A DNA stretch of 64,000 nt from Microvirga alba (GTDB lineage Bacteria > Pseudomonadota > Alphaproteobacteria > Rhizobiales > Beijerinckiaceae), in NCBI RefSeq assembly GCF_015694465.1, contig NZ_JADQDO010000012.1, positions 31,380 through 95,379 of the forward strand, in the 5' to 3' direction. Under the pieces are notes generated by a model that saw only the letters and a list, made by a program, of their open reading frames with translations, did not search any database and was not told where the DNA came from. Numbering within the stretch: position 1 is the first letter of the stretch; each line of letters starts with the position of its first letter. This document shows, one piece after another, positions 62,809-64,000 of the stretch. The position numbers were made by a program, and so were the translations under genes.

Positions 62809-63804
62809 ATGAACGGGCAGAAAGAGGGGCTGACAATCAAGCAGGTGGCGGAAGCGGCCGGTGTGGCCCGCTCCAGCGTCTCGCGCGCCTTTACGCGTCC
62901 GGAGATGCTGAGTCCCGAAACGGTGAAGCGAATCAGGGAGGCAGCCGAGAAACTCGGCTATGTTCCCAACCAAACGGCGCGTGCGCTCAGCACCGGGCGC
63001 CACGGCAACGTGGCGCTCATCGTCCCGGACGTTGCAAATCCCTTCTTCCCTCCCTTGATCAGGGCCGCTCAGATGGAGGCGGACCGATCGGACCTGTGCG
63101 TATTTCTCGGCAATTCGGACGAGGATCCGAAGCAGGAAGACAAGCTCGTTGGCCGCTTCACAGGGCAAGTGGAGGGGCTGATCCTCGCATCGTCCCGCCT
63201 CTCGGATGAGCGCATTCAGGCCCATGCGGCACTACGCCCCTTGGTTCTGATCAACCGTGACGTGGAGGGGATTCCCCGCGTCCTGATCGACAGTGGATCA
63301 GGCGTTCGCGAGGCCGTCGCGCATCTGGCCGAGATCGGCCATCGGCACATCGTCTATGTCAGCGGCCCGACCAAATCCTGGTCCAACAAGCAGCGCCGGC
63401 GCGCCGTGCGCATGGCCGCCGACGTTTTGGGGCTGAAGGTGGACATCGTCGCGGCGGCTGTTGCGAGCTTCGAGGCCGGTCGCGAAGCTGTCGGATCCAT
63501 TCTCGTGACTGGAGCCACGGCGGCGATCGCATTCGACGATCTGACGGCGCAGGGGATTCTCGCCGGATTGGCCGATCGCGGAATCAGAGTCCCTGAACAG
63601 TTCGGCGTCGTAGGATGCGATGATGTGCTGGGCGCCGCCACATATCCGTCCCTGACAACCGTCTCGAACCGGTCTGTGGAGGCTGGCAAGGCGGCGCTGT
63701 CGCTCCTCCTTGAATTAATGCAGAGTCAGTCTGTCCGTGACGTTCGCTATGTGCTCGACACCCACTTGGTCGTGCGGAACACAACCATTGGCCATGGTGA
63801 ATAA
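62809..63804 (+). CDS. LacI-family transcriptional regulator
   Basis: About 331 residues. The HTH is at residues about 7-28 (LTIKQVAEAAGVARSSVSRA), followed by the hinge helix LSPETVKRIREAAEKLGYVP, NQTARALSTGR, and a periplasmic-binding-protein-like effector domain ending RDVRYVLDTHLVVRNTTIG. ATG at 62809 has GAAGAAGG upstream; the ATG at 62764 is less likely. It is most likely the repressor acting at the TGCAACCGGTTGCA sites at 57587 and 61682. The effector is probably an intermediate of the amino-sugar pathway. Confidence 0.92.
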   Translation: MNGQKEGLTIKQVAEAAGVARSSVSRAFTRPEMLSPETVKRIREAAEKLGYVPNQTARALSTGRHGNVALIVPDVANPFFPPLIRAAQMEADRSDLCVFLGNSDEDPKQEDKLVGRFTGQVEGLILASSRLSDERIQAHAALRPLVLINRDVEGIPRVLIDSGSGVREAVAHLAEIGHRHIVYVSGPTKSWSNKQRRRAVRMAADVLGLKVDIVAAAVASFEAGREAVGSILVTGATAAIAFDDLTAQGILAGLADRGIRVPEQFGVVGCDDVLGAATYPSLTTVSNRSVEAGKAALSLLLELMQSQSVRDVRYVLDTHLVVRNTTIGHGE

Positions 63805-63845
63805 CGGGGTAGACGGCTCTGCTGCGTATAATCGGAAGTTGTGAA

Positions 63846-63871
63846 GGGCAGGGGCATTTCGGCGTCTGCCC
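63846..63871. terminator. Possible hairpin after the LacI gene
   Basis: GGGCAG (63846-63851) pairs with CTGCCC (63866-63871) across a 14-base loop, just after the lacI-type stop and before the right IS6 end. The stem is short and no T tract follows, so this is a weak candidate. Confidence 0.3.
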
Positions 63872-63887
63872 CGAACGGCGCGCCGAA

Positions 63888-64000
63888 GGGGATGTCACGG
63901 CAACCGGAGGGGGACGCAATGGACCCTGCCTCGCTGATTTCAAGCAAGCACACCGGCTGCGGCTTTCCATTCTGCCATGGCCCGGAGGCGGTGCAGGTGG
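63888..64000 (-). mobile_element. Right boundary: end of an IS6 element of the GATGTCACGG type
   Basis: GGGGATGTCACGG begins at 63888, and the minus strand reads the transposase C-terminus (HLHRLRAMAEWKAAAGVLA, stop). It is the inverted twin of 49221-49335 with two mismatches. The element continues beyond the window, so whether it is complete is unknown. Confidence 0.85.

Noticed and set aside
49221..64000. Target-site duplication around the catabolic island
   Set aside because: The outer flank of the right IS is outside the window and the left copy is a stub, so no duplication can be tested.

Overview
The window looks like IS-rich accessory DNA of an alphaproteobacterium of the order Hyphomicrobiales. 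The signs are a MucR/Ros-type regulator, a general stress set of Rnk, RidA, PtsN and HPF relatives, high GC content, and many IS6 and IS110 elements of rhizobial or methylobacterial style. The genus cannot be fixed from the sequence. No rRNA, tRNA, CRISPR array or replication origin was seen.

Layout. 0-4.8 kb: a Doc toxin with an AbrB-type antitoxin, then an SbcD/SbcC-like nuclease-ATPase pair. 4.9-9.85 kb: an amino-acid catabolic cluster with an Lrp regulator, a diaminopropionate ammonia-lyase-like PLP enzyme, an M20 amidohydrolase, a DoeB/AstE-like deacylase and a glutamine-type ABC ATPase that is cut by an IS. 9.85-20.5 kb: mostly IS debris around a few resident genes (a small secreted protein, MucR, a Crp/Fnr regulator, a soluble PAS chemoreceptor, an unknown protein). 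21.1-27.4 kb: a polyamine/opine-type ABC transporter with an XRE-cupin regulator, a tautomerase and an MBL-fold hydrolase. 27.5-29.5 kb: nested remnants of four insertion sequences. 29.7-43.0 kb: a carboxylic-acid uptake and degradation cluster with a Bug/TctC binding protein, a TctA-TctB fusion, an aconitase-like dehydratase, a PEP-mutase/methylisocitrate-lyase-like enzyme, an MmgE/PrpD protein, a ThDP enzyme, an oxidoreductase, a GntR regulator and a split chromate-type transporter. 43.0-49.3 kb: an intact IS6 element, a kinase stub, the stress cluster and more relics. 49.3-63.9 kb: an amino-sugar/uronate catabolic island lying between two inverted ends of the same IS6 element.

How the genes fit together. 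The 14.5-kb island encodes an ABC sugar importer, NagB, NagA, an SIS protein, a ceramidase-like amidohydrolase, an AGE-family epimerase, mannonate dehydratase and an oxidoreductase. Identical 14-bp palindromes lie upstream of its two operons, one of them inside a good sigma-70 spacer. They are the likely operators of the LacI-family regulator at the right end. In the carboxylate cluster, matching palindromes in the two control regions suggest one GntR regulon. Many genes beside IS elements are cut off without target duplications, so IS-mediated deletion has shaped the window.
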